From: an uncultured Eubacteriales bacterium
GTDB taxonomy: Bacteria; Bacillota; Clostridia; Oscillospirales; CAG-272
Reading direction: 5' to 3'
DNA length: 64,000 nucleotides
NCBI GenBank assembly: GCA_900546695.1
Contig: URDX01000003.1
Location: forward strand, 1 to 64,000
The notes beneath the pieces are model-generated. The model did no database searches and was not told where the DNA came from. It saw nothing but the letters and a program-made list of their open reading frames with translations. Within the stretch, counting starts at the first letter, position 1, and the number at the start of each line of letters is the position of its first letter. Made by a program: the position numbers and the translations under genes. This document shows, piece after piece, positions 27,235 through 37,346 of the stretch.

Positions 27235-28122
27235 TCACTTTTTCCCGCGGAGACGCGCGGCGGTGAGCGTATTGCGCAGCAGCATGGATATGGTCATGGG
27301 ACCTACCCCGCCCGGAACGGGAGTTATCTTCGACACGACGGGCGCAGCGGAGTCAAAATCGACATCTCCGCAAAGCTTTCCGTTCTCGTCGCGGTTCATT
27401 CCGACGTCGATAACGACCGCGCCCGGCTTGAGCATATCGCCCGTTATCAGCTTAGCGCGTCCGACCGCCGCTACTACGATATCCGCCTCACGGCAGAGCG
27501 CGGGCAGATCGCGCGAGCGGGAGTGCGCGACCGTAACCGTGCCGCTCTTGTGCAGAAGCAGCATCGCCATCGGTTTACCGACAATATTGCTGCGTCCGAT
27601 AACAAGGCAGCGCTTACCCTCTATCTCTACGCCGGAGCGCTCGAGAAGCACCATCACGCCCGCAGGCGTGCACGGCAGCAGCTGCGCGTCGCCGAGCATT
27701 ATGTGACCGACGTTCTCCGCGCGGAAGGCGTCAACGTCCTTCTCGGGCGAGATAGCGGCTATGACCGCGCTCTCGTCTATCCCGCTCCCGCCGTCGCGCA
27801 CGGACGGCAGCGGCAGCTGAACGAGTATCCCGTCAACATCCGCGTCGGCGTTGAGATGCCCGATCAGACGCAGCAGCTCCTCCTCCGTCGTTTCGGTCGG
27901 CAGACGGTAGAGCAGCGACGTCATTCCGACCTCCGCGCAGCCGCGCTCCTTGTTGCGTACATATACCTTTGATGCGGGATCCTCGCCGACGATGATTACC
28001 GCAAGCGACGGCTTTCTCTCCATCGCCGCGACCTCTGCGGCTATCTCCGCGCGATACTCTGCGGCAATGCGCTTGCCGTCTATTATTTTGTCTGCGTATC
28101 TTTCAAGCATGCCCTCGGTCAT
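27235..28122 (-). CDS. folD: Bifunctional methylene-THF dehydrogenase/cyclohydrolase
   Basis: Converts methylene- to formyl-tetrahydrofolate in one-carbon metabolism. Length is 295 residues. Conserved segments include the substrate-site YVRNKERGC, the QLPLP motif, the [11 protein letters not shown] nucleotide-binding motif and the [10 protein letters not shown] signature near the end. A GGAGGGGAA site precedes the ATG, which overlaps the lgt stop by one base. Confidence 0.95.
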   Translation of the reverse strand: MTEGMLERYADKIIDGKRIAAEYRAEIAAEVAAMERKPSLAVIIVGEDPASKVYVRNKERGCAEVGMTSLLYRLPTETTEEELLRLIGHLNADADVDGILVQLPLPSVRDGGSGIDESAVIAAISPEKDVDAFRAENVGHIMLGDAQLLPCTPAGVMVLLERSGVEIEGKRCLVIGRSNIVGKPMAMLLLHKSGTVTVAHSRSRDLPALCREADIVVAAVGRAKLITGDMLKPGAVVIDVGMNRDENGKLCGDVDFDSAAPVVSKITPVPGGVGPMTISMLLRNTLTAARLRGKK

Positions 28123-29174
28123 TATTCTTCCCCTCCGTTGTCACTGCCGCTCGCTGCGGTCGTACCGTTTTCTTCCTCGTCGTCCGACTGCTCTGCCGCG
28201 GCGTTTTCTGCACCGTCTGCAGTCACGCCGTTATCTGCGCTGTCTGCCGTCTCACCGCTCTCGGCTGCGCCGTCAGACTCCGACGCAGAATCGGAAACGG
28301 ATGCAGCAGCGGAAACCGAATCGTCTGCCGTACCCGATGCCGCGCCCGCCTTCGCGGTCTGCGATGATGTAAGCGCTCTGTGTCTGAGCAGGAGCAGCGC
28401 AATGAGCGCAGCTAACGCACTGAGCGCCGCGAGCAGCTGAGAAACACGTATTCCGCTGCCGCCGATGTACAGACTGTCGGTGCGCAGACCCTCTATCATC
28501 GTTCTGCCGATGCCGTACCAGATAACGTACATAAGCGCGATCTCGCCGCCGAATTTCTTCTTCTTATATGCGATATTCAGCAGGATGAAGCCGATAACGT
28601 TCCAGAGCGATTCATACAGAAATGTAGGGTGAACATATATCGTACCGTCCGAATACGCCGTTCTCAGCCCCATACGCCACGGCAGCTCGGTGACACCGCC
28701 GTGTGCCTCGCCGTTCATAAAGTTGCCCCATCTGCCGATAGCCTGAGCTATCATTACACCCGGGAGCACCGCATCGGTCACCTTGGCAAAGCTGAGTTTT
28801 TTCACCTTTGTGACGATAAACGCCGCTATAGCTCCGCCGATAACGCCGCCGTAGATGGCAAGCCCGCCCGAGCGGAGATTTATCAGGTCGCCGAACGAGC
28901 TAACGCCGCCGTGAAACGCAACGTAATACAGCCGCGCGCCGACGATGCCCGATATTATCAGGAATATCGCGTAGTCGAGCATGTCGTCAAAGGAAATACC
29001 CTCGCTCTTTTTTGCGCGCCATGCGGCGTACGCAAACGCTGCGACCATGCCGAGCACGATTATTATGCCGTACCATGCGATGCTGATGCCGAAAACGGTA
29101 AAAGCAACGCTGTTGACCGAAAACTCGCCTATCCCGAGCCCCGGGAAGGAGATTATCGTCTCATGATTTGTCAT
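28122..29174 (-). CDS. lgt: Prolipoprotein diacylglyceryl transferase
   Basis: Membrane enzyme that attaches diacylglycerol to the lipobox cysteine. The signature [14 protein letters not shown] and the following [10 protein letters not shown] segment are intact, with about seven membrane helices. The ATG at 29174 is chosen because CGGAGAA precedes it. The last 85 residues form a Ser/Ala/Asp/Glu-rich, low-complexity cytoplasmic tail not present in standard Lgt of about 270 residues. It is the first gene of the lgt-folD pair. Confidence 0.94.
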   Translation of the reverse strand: MTNHETIISFPGLGIGEFSVNSVAFTVFGISIAWYGIIIVLGMVAAFAYAAWRAKKSEGISFDDMLDYAIFLIISGIVGARLYYVAFHGGVSSFGDLINLRSGGLAIYGGVIGGAIAAFIVTKVKKLSFAKVTDAVLPGVMIAQAIGRWGNFMNGEAHGGVTELPWRMGLRTAYSDGTIYVHPTFLYESLWNVIGFILLNIAYKKKKFGGEIALMYVIWYGIGRTMIEGLRTDSLYIGGSGIRVSQLLAALSALAALIALLLLRHRALTSSQTAKAGAASGTADDSVSAAASVSDSASESDGAAESGETADSADNGVTADGAENAAAEQSDDEEENGTTAASGSDNGGEE

Positions 29175-29206
29175 ATCAGTTCTCCGTTCAATTCTTCGTG
29201 TAAAAA

Positions 29207-29242
29207 AATCGGTGCGCACCCGCTCGGGGTACGCACCGATTA
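29207..29242 (-). terminator. Terminator of the GT84/GH94 gene
   Basis: ATCGGTGCG and CGCACCGAT form a perfect 9-bp stem. On the minus strand it is followed by a seven-T run, between the giant gene and lgt. Confidence 0.88.
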
Positions 29243-29300
29243 TATCACATATCGGGCAAAATTACAATATGCTCTTTCCACGTCGGGCGGTCTTTTTAAG

Positions 29301-32300
29301 CTACACCCCCGTGCAGAATGTCAGCGTGTGCTCGCCGCCGTCAAACGGCAGCCGCGCAGCACCGCGCACGGACGGGTCATGCCGCGTGTCGTGCCGCATA
29401 TCGGCAGGCAGCGACGGCAGCTCTGTATATTCCCTGCCGTCGAGCCTGTGCGTGCCGACACCCGAGACGAGCGTTATCCGCCACACCGTAGAATGCCGCG
29501 ACACGGTCAGCGACAGACGCTGCGGCAGCCCCGCGCACGGGGAGAGCGTAAAATATCCCGCGTGCTCGCGGTAGCCGAGCATATCCTCGAGCAGCAGACG
29601 GTAATACCACCCCGCAGCGCCCGTATACTGCGTCCATCCAGCCATGCCGCGGGTCTCGCCGCACGTGCAGACATCGCCCGCTGCGGCATACGGCTCGCCG
29701 AGATAGACGGCGGTGCGGTGCGACGACGGGTCGAGCGCGCGAATGACTGCTATACCCTCATCCGATGCCCCGCTGCGTATAAGTGCACGGGCGAGCCATA
29801 CGGCTGCATGCGTGTACTGTCCGCCGTTTTCACGCATCCCATCGGGATAACCGCAAATATAACCGGGGTCATGCGTTTTGCTGCACCGCAGCGGGGTAGA
29901 AAGCAGTGCGACGGTCCCCGCCGACGGGTCAAACAGCCGCTCATACGCTATACGCACGGCGCCGCGTGCATATTCAAGCTCCCGCTCCATGCTGTCGCGC
30001 AGCTCCGCGCCGAGCTCATCGCCGCCGCAGAGAAAACGTTCGGTCTCCCCGCGCTCCTGCGCGGCGAAATATGCCCAGCTCTGAGCGATGCTGTCAAGCA
30101 CGGGCTCGCTGCCCGACTCGCAGCCGAGCGGTGTTCCGTCGGCATAGTAAGCGCGGATATAAAAGCCTCCGGAGCGGTGCCGCCCATCGAGCGTCGCGTC
30201 GGTCAGATGCCTGTACAGCGACGCAAGATAAGCGATATCGTCGTACTCACCCATCCGCTCGCACATCGGCAGCATCCGCCCGATAACAACGCGCAGGAAG
30301 AAGCCGAGCCAGACGCTCACGCCGCCGCCTCGACCTATCCCACTCAGCCCGTCGTTCCAGTCGCAAGAGCCGATGAGCGGCAGACCGTACAGACCGAGCC
30401 CGACCGTACGCATCGCGTGCATACAGTGTTCATAAACACTCTCCCTCTCGCCCGTGAATACCGCATCCTCATATCGGTCGCCCTCGCGAGCCGACAGCGG
30501 CTCGGAAGATAGATACGGAACAGGCACATCAAGCACCGAGCCGTCGCCCGTTATCGCAATATAGTCAGAGATGATATACGGCAGCCAGAAGCGGTCGTCC
30601 GAGCAGCGTGTGCGCACGCCGCGGATGCTCGCTCTGCCGTGCGGGCGCGGAACATCATGCCACCAGTGCATGACGTCGCCCTCTCGGTACTGCCTTGCCG
30701 CACAGCGTACGATATGACAGCGCACGAGCCGCGGGTCGGCATATATCAGCGCCCCCGCATCCTGCAGCTGATCGCGGAAGCCGTATGCGCCGCCCGGCTG
30801 AGCAAAGCCCGTTTTGCCGCGCATGCGGCTGTAATAGACCTGATGCGGCAAAAATAAGCCGAGAAGTGCGTCGGTCTCGCCGAAGCCGCCGCGCATCGTT
30901 ATGCCGCAGCCGATATCGCGTCTGTCAATAACATCGGAGACCGCTCCGTCATGCGAATACCGCTCGCGCAGATATGCGATAAGCGAATGTGCGAGCAGGT
31001 CGGATGCCGACGCGCCCTGCGGCGTTGAGAATACGGTGAGTGCAAACACCCCGTCCGACGGACGCAGCACCGCGACGGTGCGTCCCGCGAGTCCGCCCGC
31101 AAGAACGGTATAAAAGTCGCAGTCGGAAGCATGCGTATGCACGGCGGCGCCCTCACGCATACAGAGCGAGAGCCGCAGCTCGCAGTCCTCAAGCCCGCTG
31201 ACCGAGTACAGCTTTACGGGCAGACGCGCCTCACAGCCGATTTTTACCTCCCAGTCGTGTCCCGGTAGGCTGCCGCGATATATCGCGCACGCGCCCGAGT
31301 AGGTCACCGACTCCGAGCAGAGAGACAGACTGTAGCTGCAGCCGCCTATCACGGTCACTATATCCTCGCCGCGCAGCCCGCCGACCTCGTCGCCGCTCCA
31401 CGGGGTCAGACGCAGCTCGCGGCTGTTCGACATCCAGGTAAAGCCGAAACTGCGGTCGGTGACAAGCGTGCCGAGACAGCAGCCGCCGAGCGGGTACGAC
31501 CACGGCACGGGCGACGGACGGCCATCTACGGTAAATCCGCCGTCAGAATCAAATCGCCAGTCGCCGTGTCCGTCAGCTCTGCCGGCAGAGTCGGAAACGA
31601 AAGCTGCGGCTTGCTCATGCGTAATATCGGATTTTCCCGCGGATGACCCCGCACCGCCCGACACATGACGTGCGGGAGCGGGGAGAAATGCAGGCGCGTG
31701 CTGAAGCGCGAGCCGTTCTATCATTCCCGCCGCCGTATCGGAACCCGAGACCTCGAGCGTAAAGGCGGAGTAGAGCGTAAACAGCCGCCGCACCGACTCA
31801 TCCCCCGCTTCGTACGGGACGATATGAATGCCCGACCGCGCGCCGATAAGAAAATCCGCGCCCGCAGACTCAGCCGCACGCAGCAGCATGTCACGTCGGC
31901 GGTCGTAATACTCGATACCGCCCTCATAGACAAATACAAGGTCGAACGGGAAGCCGTGCAGATAAAGCTTGACTGCACAGCGCATAAGCTCGCGCAGCCC
32001 CCTGCCCGATTCCTCGCCGTCGCCCGAGAGAAAGAAACTGCCGATGCCGACATCGCCCGACACGCCGAAGCGCCACAGTTCTGTCACGGGATATGCGTCG
32101 CAGAGCGGCATAGCCGGCTTTTCCTTGCCGTAGACCGCGGCGGTAACGAGCTCACCGAGCAGGCGCTCGCAGATATCGGGCGCTTTGTCCCGCATAGGCG
32201 GCATTCGGCGACCGATGGCACCGAGCAGGCGGCGTTTTTCCTCGATAGCTTCGACCGCCTGCGCCTCGGTTCTGCCGACAGAGATAAGAAAAGCAAAGCT

Positions 32301-35300
32301 GCCTATGCACTCGGTGCGCAGTGCGAGCGTCGGCGAGATGCAGACACCCTCTCCGCCGCCGAGTTCACGGTCGAGCAGCGCGGCAATGTCCGACTCGGTA
32401 TACCGCTCGGGCAGCAGCCCGCGACGCTTCGTCGTAAAATCGTCGATGCGTGTGCCGAGCGGTGCGGCGCACATATATATCCGCTTGCCGTCGCGGTCGC
32501 CGCGCGTGAGTATCACTGTCTGACGCGACGAATCAAAGCGCGATGAAAAGCCGAGCCCCGCATATGCGGGATGAGAGCGCCATTCATCCTCGGGAGTCAG
32601 CCGAGGCTCGAGATACAGCAGCACGGAGGTGTGCCGTCTGCCCGCAAGGCTGCCGAGCATGAGCACGGTATTGTCATTGCCGTCGGGAATCAGACGCAGT
32701 CTGTCACCGTCGGCGGTCAGCAGCTCCGCGCTCTCCCCGTCACAACGTATATCGCCCCGCATCACATGCGCATCGCCGTCGCCGCCGCGCAGCACTACGC
32801 GAGCACATCCGACGCGGTCGTCGGTAGGTCGCAGCTGCTCCGTGCCGTCGGATGCGTCATATGCACCGATGGGGGAATGTTCGGCTTTCTTTGCAGCACC
32901 GCCGACAACGGAGCGGTCGGTTTTCTTTGCAATACTGCCGACGTGAGAACAGTCGACGTTCTTTGCTATTCCGCCGATTCTTTTATATTTCTCGGCGGTA
33001 CTGCCGACGGTGCGGCTGTCCGAAATATCAATATTATTATCGTTTTCATCCGCGCCAGACCGAATACGAACAAGCGCGAGATCCTGACCGACCGTCACCG
33101 AGCCGCAGAGCGGCAGTCTGCCGTAGCTAAGTCCGATGCAACCGTCGGAGCAGAGCGTTACATGCATCGCGCCGTCCGACACCGGCAGCGCGCGTACAAC
33201 ATCGGTATGCGGTGCGGGCAGCGGCTGTCTCGAATGTGCCGAGGGGCGGCGGGTGCGGCTCTTGATATTACCGACGCGCGGCGCAAAGCTGCCGATGGGT
33301 ATACGCTCGTCGGTCAGGCTCTCCGCAGCCGCAAGCTCGGGCATTGCATGCATCCGCTCACGGAAGATGCTGCCCGTGCAGACGTTATCTATCGCCGCGA
33401 GACTCATACCCATGTGGTGCGACATATAGCAGCGCACGACGGCATGACCCGCACCGACGCGGGAGGGTGTGAGATCGAGCGATTCATAATAGCCGTAGCG
33501 CCCGTACATGCCGTAATCGCGGAAGCGGGCGAGATTTTCAAGCGCCGCGCGGCGGTCGCACTGCATGACAAGATAGGAAGAATACGGCGAGTACACCCGC
33601 TCTCCCCCGCCCGCGCCGAGCGCGAGCGACGAAACGCCTATAGCCTTGTAACGGTAGTTACCGTCACGGTCGTATGCGCAGTAGCAGCCTTCGCTTTTTC
33701 CCCATACGCCGCGATATGCCGCCGAGCGCTGACCGCGCGCACCGAAATGCAGCGACTGACGCTCTGCGGTGTCGACGGGCGGCAGGTAAAACAGCGTCGG
33801 CATGAAATACTCAAACGCCGTACCGCCCCACGACAGCATACCCACGCCGCCGCTGTTGCTTGCATAGACTCTGCCGAGGCTCATCCATGCCGACGGCGGT
33901 ATCTGACCGAGCGCGACAGCGACATAGTACGCCGTGCGGCTCTCGCTCATATAGATATCATAAAAGCCGCGGTCGAGCTCGCCGCTCGATGTGTTTATGC
34001 CCGTGTGCATCAGCCCGCGCTCGAGCGAATAGAATACCGAAAAGTCCGCGCCGCGCAGCAGCTGCATGAGCTTATCACGCACCGCGGCAAGCCCCTGCCG
34101 CTCCTGTGCATAGCCGTCAAGCGCGGAGCAGACCGTTATCAGCGCGGCGACGAAATTTCCGCTGTCGACCGCCGACACGTAAGGTGAGAGCACCGACAGC
34201 TCGCTGACCGAATACCAGTTATAAAGGTGCCCGTGCCACAGCTCGAGCCGTGAGAGGGTTTCCGCAGTTGCGCCGAGTCTGCGCTCGAGCTCCGCCGTGC
34301 CGATAAGCCCGAGGTCACGTGCGGCGACAACCGACATCAGATACAGACCGATATTCGTCGGCGAAGTTCGGTCGGCTACACGTATCTCGCGCAGGTATGA
34401 TATATTATCGGGCGGGAGATGATTTTCTTCTGCCGTCACCGTATCGGAAAAGAACCGCCATATATCCGCCGCATAGGTCAGCAGCTGTGCGCGCTCGCCG
34501 TCGCTCGGCAGGTCGTGACGTTTGCCGTAAGGTGTTCCGAGCCGCCATGCGAGAGTAGGCGCAATGAACAGAAGTACACCGAGCAGCCGCAGCGGCACCG
34601 AATGCATCAGCATAAATGCGACTCCGAGCAGCACCGACGGCATCATCCTGACGGTGTAATCGGTGAGATACCCGCTGTATCTGTCGCCCTCCGCGGCGGT
34701 CGTCCACTCAAGCATCCTGCGGTGAGAAACGAGCGTTCGCCACAGTGCGCGCAGAGCTGCATCTCCTGCGCGTGCAGCCTGATATGCGAGCGTACAGACG
34801 GCATACAGCGCCCGCCGCAGCTCGAGCATTACCGCACCGCGTATCCGACCCGAACGAACGGTCACCGCACCGCCGTGCAGCAGCGCAGACGGCAGAGCCG
34901 CAATCCTTTCTATCAGGGTGATGAGCGGCGGCAGCGCGATATAGAACAGCACCGCGGGAATGATAACGGCAGCGGCGGTCCTGCCCATAAATGCCGATAT
35001 TACCGCCGCGATAAGCGACGCAAGCGGGGTCAGCGCATGACGAACATTATCCGCGAGCTTGAAGCGCGAGAGCGAATCGAGCTCCGCATGTCTGCCCCAC
35101 AGCCACGCCTGCACGTCGCCGCGTATCCATCGGTGCGCGCGGGTCATGAACGAGACGGGATTTTTCGGGGTCGAATCGCTCAGTCGGCAGCCGCCGTCTA
35201 TTGCGCAGCGTAGTATAATGCCCTCGAGCAGGTCGTGACTGAGCACCGTCTCCTCGGGAAAGCGCTCGCACAGCAGCCTGTGATAGGCATCAATGTCGAT

Positions 35301-36821
35301 AATGCCCTTTCCGCAGAAGTTGCCCTCATCGAAAAGCGACTGATAGGTATCGTAGCCCGCAACGGCATAGGTATCAGAGCCACCGCCGCCCGAGCACATT
35401 ACCGCGAAAGGGGTAGCGGAGGCAGACTGCGCCGTAGTTACCATGCGCGGCTGAATTATCGCGTGCCCCCGCACGACCCGACCGTTCTCTATAATCGGCT
35501 CCGCCGACGGATGAAGCATAGCGCCGACGAGACGCTGCGCGGCACCTATCGGCAGAGTCGTGTCCGCATCGAGCGTTATAAGATATTTCGCCTCGCGGGG
35601 AAAGTCGGAATCGGTCGGCGCGACCGAAAAGCTCGCACTCTCGCCGCGACAGAAGCGTATCAGCTCAAGCACCGCACCGCGCTTGCGCTCCCATCCGCGC
35701 CATCTGCCGTCGGGTGCCTGTCTGCGCGCACGAACAAAGAGATAGAAGCGGTCGCCGTAACTCTCGCAGAGCTGCGCCGTTCGTTTCTGCGCGTACGCGA
35801 GCACCGCAGCATCGCCGTCCGCATGCTCAGCGTCGCCGTCGGGCAGGTCGGCAAGGAGCGCAAACCTGAGATTTTCGTCTCGGTTTCCGAGATAATAGCG
35901 CTCGAGACGGTCGAACAGCTCGCCGTCACGGTCGCCGCCGAAAAGCAGCGACGTGATGCAGACGAGCGTTTTTCCGTCGTCGGGTATCCGCTCGCCGCGC
36001 GTGCGCGGAAGCACCGAATAGCCGAGACAGTGCGAAAAGATGCGGTCGCAGATCATCCGCGCGCCCTCTGCGGACGGGAAAAGCAAAAGCAGCGCGCACA
36101 GCACCGAAGCAATTATATATCCGCTCCCGCCGAAGTGCAGCGACAGCGGAAGCGCCCGCCCGCCGTCGCCGAGCATGAGCAGCACGGGAAGCAGCAGCGC
36201 CGACGGCAGAAGTGTAAGTGCGCCGTAAACGGCAAAATAGAGCCGCGGCGCACAGCCGAGCAGCCGACCGGGGAGCCCCGGAAGCGACTGCGCATATTTT
36301 TCCGCCGCCTCGCTGCCGCTTATCCTCTCGCGCTCAGCAACGCGCAGCAGCAGAGTGCGGTAGTACAGCTGCGTCTCCCTGTCTCCCGCGCCGTAATCCT
36401 CCGAGCTGTCGCAGAGCATCCTGTGCATCGCCGAAAGGCTCTCCGCAGCCGAATACGGAGAGACGGCTGAAAAAGAGCTCTGCATCGCACGCGCGGCAGA
36501 GACCGCCTCCGCGCTCCCCTCCTCGGCAATGTGTGCGAGCGAGAGGGACAGCAGCGCGGACGGGAGCAGCCTTACGTCCTCTTCCTCCCATATCGCGCCG
36601 TATCTGCGCGCCGTCTCGCTTATTACTTCCTCCGCGCCCATGCGGAAATTATGCTCCTCGAGTATGCCGCCGAGTGCACCGATAAAGGGCTCGGATGCGC
36701 GCTTTCCCCGCCGCTCGAGCGACAGCAGCGCATCGAGCTCGGCGAGCGCCGCAGCATCGTCCTCCGCTCTCAGACGCGCTCTGAGGTCATGCAGCTGTCT
36801 TCGTGTAATGCTTTTTGTCAT
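29301..36821 (-). CDS. Cyclic beta-1,2-glucan synthase-like GT84-GH94 protein
   Basis: A 2506-residue membrane protein of the NdvB/Cgs architecture. Two helices near residues 190-240 precede a GT84-type glycosyltransferase domain with LDADTTLP (about residue 417). More membrane helices lie near 600-660 and 760-800. Two glycoamylase/GH94 N-terminal-like regions follow, and the C-terminal GH94 phosphorylase-like domain has SCDWNDGLSGIG (about 2153), whose Asp is the expected general acid. The ATG at 36821 follows GAGGCGG. Known relatives make cyclic beta-1,2-glucan; the product here is inferred. A repeated Ser/Gly/Lys segment near residues 1270-1320 interrupts the fold. Confidence 0.85.
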   Translation of the reverse strand: MTKSITRRQLHDLRARLRAEDDAAALAELDALLSLERRGKRASEPFIGALGGILEEHNFRMGAEEVISETARRYGAIWEEEDVRLLPSALLSLSLAHIAEEGSAEAVSAARAMQSSFSAVSPYSAAESLSAMHRMLCDSSEDYGAGDRETQLYYRTLLLRVAERERISGSEAAEKYAQSLPGLPGRLLGCAPRLYFAVYGALTLLPSALLLPVLLMLGDGGRALPLSLHFGGSGYIIASVLCALLLLFPSAEGARMICDRIFSHCLGYSVLPRTRGERIPDDGKTLVCITSLLFGGDRDGELFDRLERYYLGNRDENLRFALLADLPDGDAEHADGDAAVLAYAQKRTAQLCESYGDRFYLFVRARRQAPDGRWRGWERKRGAVLELIRFCRGESASFSVAPTDSDFPREAKYLITLDADTTLPIGAAQRLVGAMLHPSAEPIIENGRVVRGHAIIQPRMVTTAQSASATPFAVMCSGGGGSDTYAVAGYDTYQSLFDEGNFCGKGIIDIDAYHRLLCERFPEETVLSHDLLEGIILRCAIDGGCRLSDSTPKNPVSFMTRAHRWIRGDVQAWLWGRHAELDSLSRFKLADNVRHALTPLASLIAAVISAFMGRTAAAVIIPAVLFYIALPPLITLIERIAALPSALLHGGAVTVRSGRIRGAVMLELRRALYAVCTLAYQAARAGDAALRALWRTLVSHRRMLEWTTAAEGDRYSGYLTDYTVRMMPSVLLGVAFMLMHSVPLRLLGVLLFIAPTLAWRLGTPYGKRHDLPSDGERAQLLTYAADIWRFFSDTVTAEENHLPPDNISYLREIRVADRTSPTNIGLYLMSVVAARDLGLIGTAELERRLGATAETLSRLELWHGHLYNWYSVSELSVLSPYVSAVDSGNFVAALITVCSALDGYAQERQGLAAVRDKLMQLLRGADFSVFYSLERGLMHTGINTSSGELDRGFYDIYMSESRTAYYVAVALGQIPPSAWMSLGRVYASNSGGVGMLSWGGTAFEYFMPTLFYLPPVDTAERQSLHFGARGQRSAAYRGVWGKSEGCYCAYDRDGNYRYKAIGVSSLALGAGGGERVYSPYSSYLVMQCDRRAALENLARFRDYGMYGRYGYYESLDLTPSRVGAGHAVVRCYMSHHMGMSLAAIDNVCTGSIFRERMHAMPELAAAESLTDERIPIGSFAPRVGNIKSRTRRPSAHSRQPLPAPHTDVVRALPVSDGAMHVTLCSDGCIGLSYGRLPLCGSVTVGQDLALVRIRSGADENDNNIDISDSRTVGSTAEKYKRIGGIAKNVDCSHVGSIAKKTDRSVVGGAAKKAEHSPIGAYDASDGTEQLRPTDDRVGCARVVLRGGDGDAHVMRGDIRCDGESAELLTADGDRLRLIPDGNDNTVLMLGSLAGRRHTSVLLYLEPRLTPEDEWRSHPAYAGLGFSSRFDSSRQTVILTRGDRDGKRIYMCAAPLGTRIDDFTTKRRGLLPERYTESDIAALLDRELGGGEGVCISPTLALRTECIGSFAFLISVGRTEAQAVEAIEEKRRLLGAIGRRMPPMRDKAPDICERLLGELVTAAVYGKEKPAMPLCDAYPVTELWRFGVSGDVGIGSFFLSGDGEESGRGLRELMRCAVKLYLHGFPFDLVFVYEGGIEYYDRRRDMLLRAAESAGADFLIGARSGIHIVPYEAGDESVRRLFTLYSAFTLEVSGSDTAAGMIERLALQHAPAFLPAPARHVSGGAGSSAGKSDITHEQAAAFVSDSAGRADGHGDWRFDSDGGFTVDGRPSPVPWSYPLGGCCLGTLVTDRSFGFTWMSNSRELRLTPWSGDEVGGLRGEDIVTVIGGCSYSLSLCSESVTYSGACAIYRGSLPGHDWEVKIGCEARLPVKLYSVSGLEDCELRLSLCMREGAAVHTHASDCDFYTVLAGGLAGRTVAVLRPSDGVFALTVFSTPQGASASDLLAHSLIAYLRERYSHDGAVSDVIDRRDIGCGITMRGGFGETDALLGLFLPHQVYYSRMRGKTGFAQPGGAYGFRDQLQDAGALIYADPRLVRCHIVRCAARQYREGDVMHWWHDVPRPHGRASIRGVRTRCSDDRFWLPYIISDYIAITGDGSVLDVPVPYLSSEPLSAREGDRYEDAVFTGERESVYEHCMHAMRTVGLGLYGLPLIGSCDWNDGLSGIGRGGGVSVWLGFFLRVVIGRMLPMCERMGEYDDIAYLASLYRHLTDATLDGRHRSGGFYIRAYYADGTPLGCESGSEPVLDSIAQSWAYFAAQERGETERFLCGGDELGAELRDSMERELEYARGAVRIAYERLFDPSAGTVALLSTPLRCSKTHDPGYICGYPDGMRENGGQYTHAAVWLARALIRSGASDEGIAVIRALDPSSHRTAVYLGEPYAAAGDVCTCGETRGMAGWTQYTGAAGWYYRLLLEDMLGYREHAGYFTLSPCAGLPQRLSLTVSRHSTVWRITLVSGVGTHRLDGREYTELPSLPADMRHDTRHDPSVRGAARLPFDGGEHTLTFCTGV

Positions 36822-37044
36822 AGACACCGCCTCGAAAAAATGATGTTTTCGCCGTACCGCCGCTCGGAATATACATCCCGCGACGGCACGGCTTTCGGAT
36901 TTCGACCGCAGCAGTGCGCGGTCGCACGGGGTTATTTTTTCTGAAAACAACGCAATTTATACAGCGCTGCCGTTTTTTGCCCGCACAATATGAAAACGAG
37001 CTGCTTTCGCCGCATTTTCGCGCTTTTTCGGCACGCCGCATACC
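36822..37044. other. Divergent intergenic region upstream of GT84/GH94
   Basis: This stretch lies between the giant gene (-) and the mfd promoter (+). It carries no gene. A TATAAA on the minus strand near 36953-36958 could be the -10 of the giant gene, but no good -35 is present at the right distance. Confidence 0.4.
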
Positions 37045-37073
37045 TTGACATCCGATGCGCGCTTTGCTATAAT
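37045..37073 (+). promoter_or_regulatory. Promoter of mfd
   Basis: TTGACA (37045-37050) and TATAAT (37068-37073) are perfect consensus with a 17-base spacer. The start near 37080 gives a leader of about 265 bases. Confidence 0.85.
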
Positions 37074-37079
37074 ATTAGG

Positions 37080-37346
37080 AAAGCGGACACGGTCACGCAG
37101 AGCTGAGCTCAGACGGGCTTCGGATTTGATTCGGATGGGTTCTTTCGAGATTCGGACAGCGGTCGAGCAAAATCAGGATGGGCTCGGTCGGAATGCGGAC
37201 GAAGCGACGAACGGGATTCGGACATACCGAAAGACGGAGACCGACGTACGCGGAATATAAAAATCTTTTACCGTCGGTCACTCTCGGGAGGTCGGACGGT
37301 TTTTCGGCGGCAGCGGGGCGCATCCCTTCTGCCGCGTGAGGTGTTT
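37080..37346 (+). other. Long mfd leader with possible attenuator
   Basis: The leader has scattered ATTCGGA units (about 37130, 37154, 37218) and no credible gene. Near its end CCGTC (37271) and GACGG (37295) enclose a CTC/GAG pairing and are followed by TTTTT, a weak terminator-like structure before mfd. Confidence 0.4.

Noticed and set aside
29212..36500. Several long plus-strand reading frames opposite the GT84/GH94 gene
   Set aside because: They are shadows in GC-rich DNA: no ribosome sites, Arg/His-rich composition, and the minus-strand protein has clear domains throughout.
37045..37260. A 71-residue frame in the mfd leader
   Set aside because: It would begin inside the promoter and has no ribosome site.
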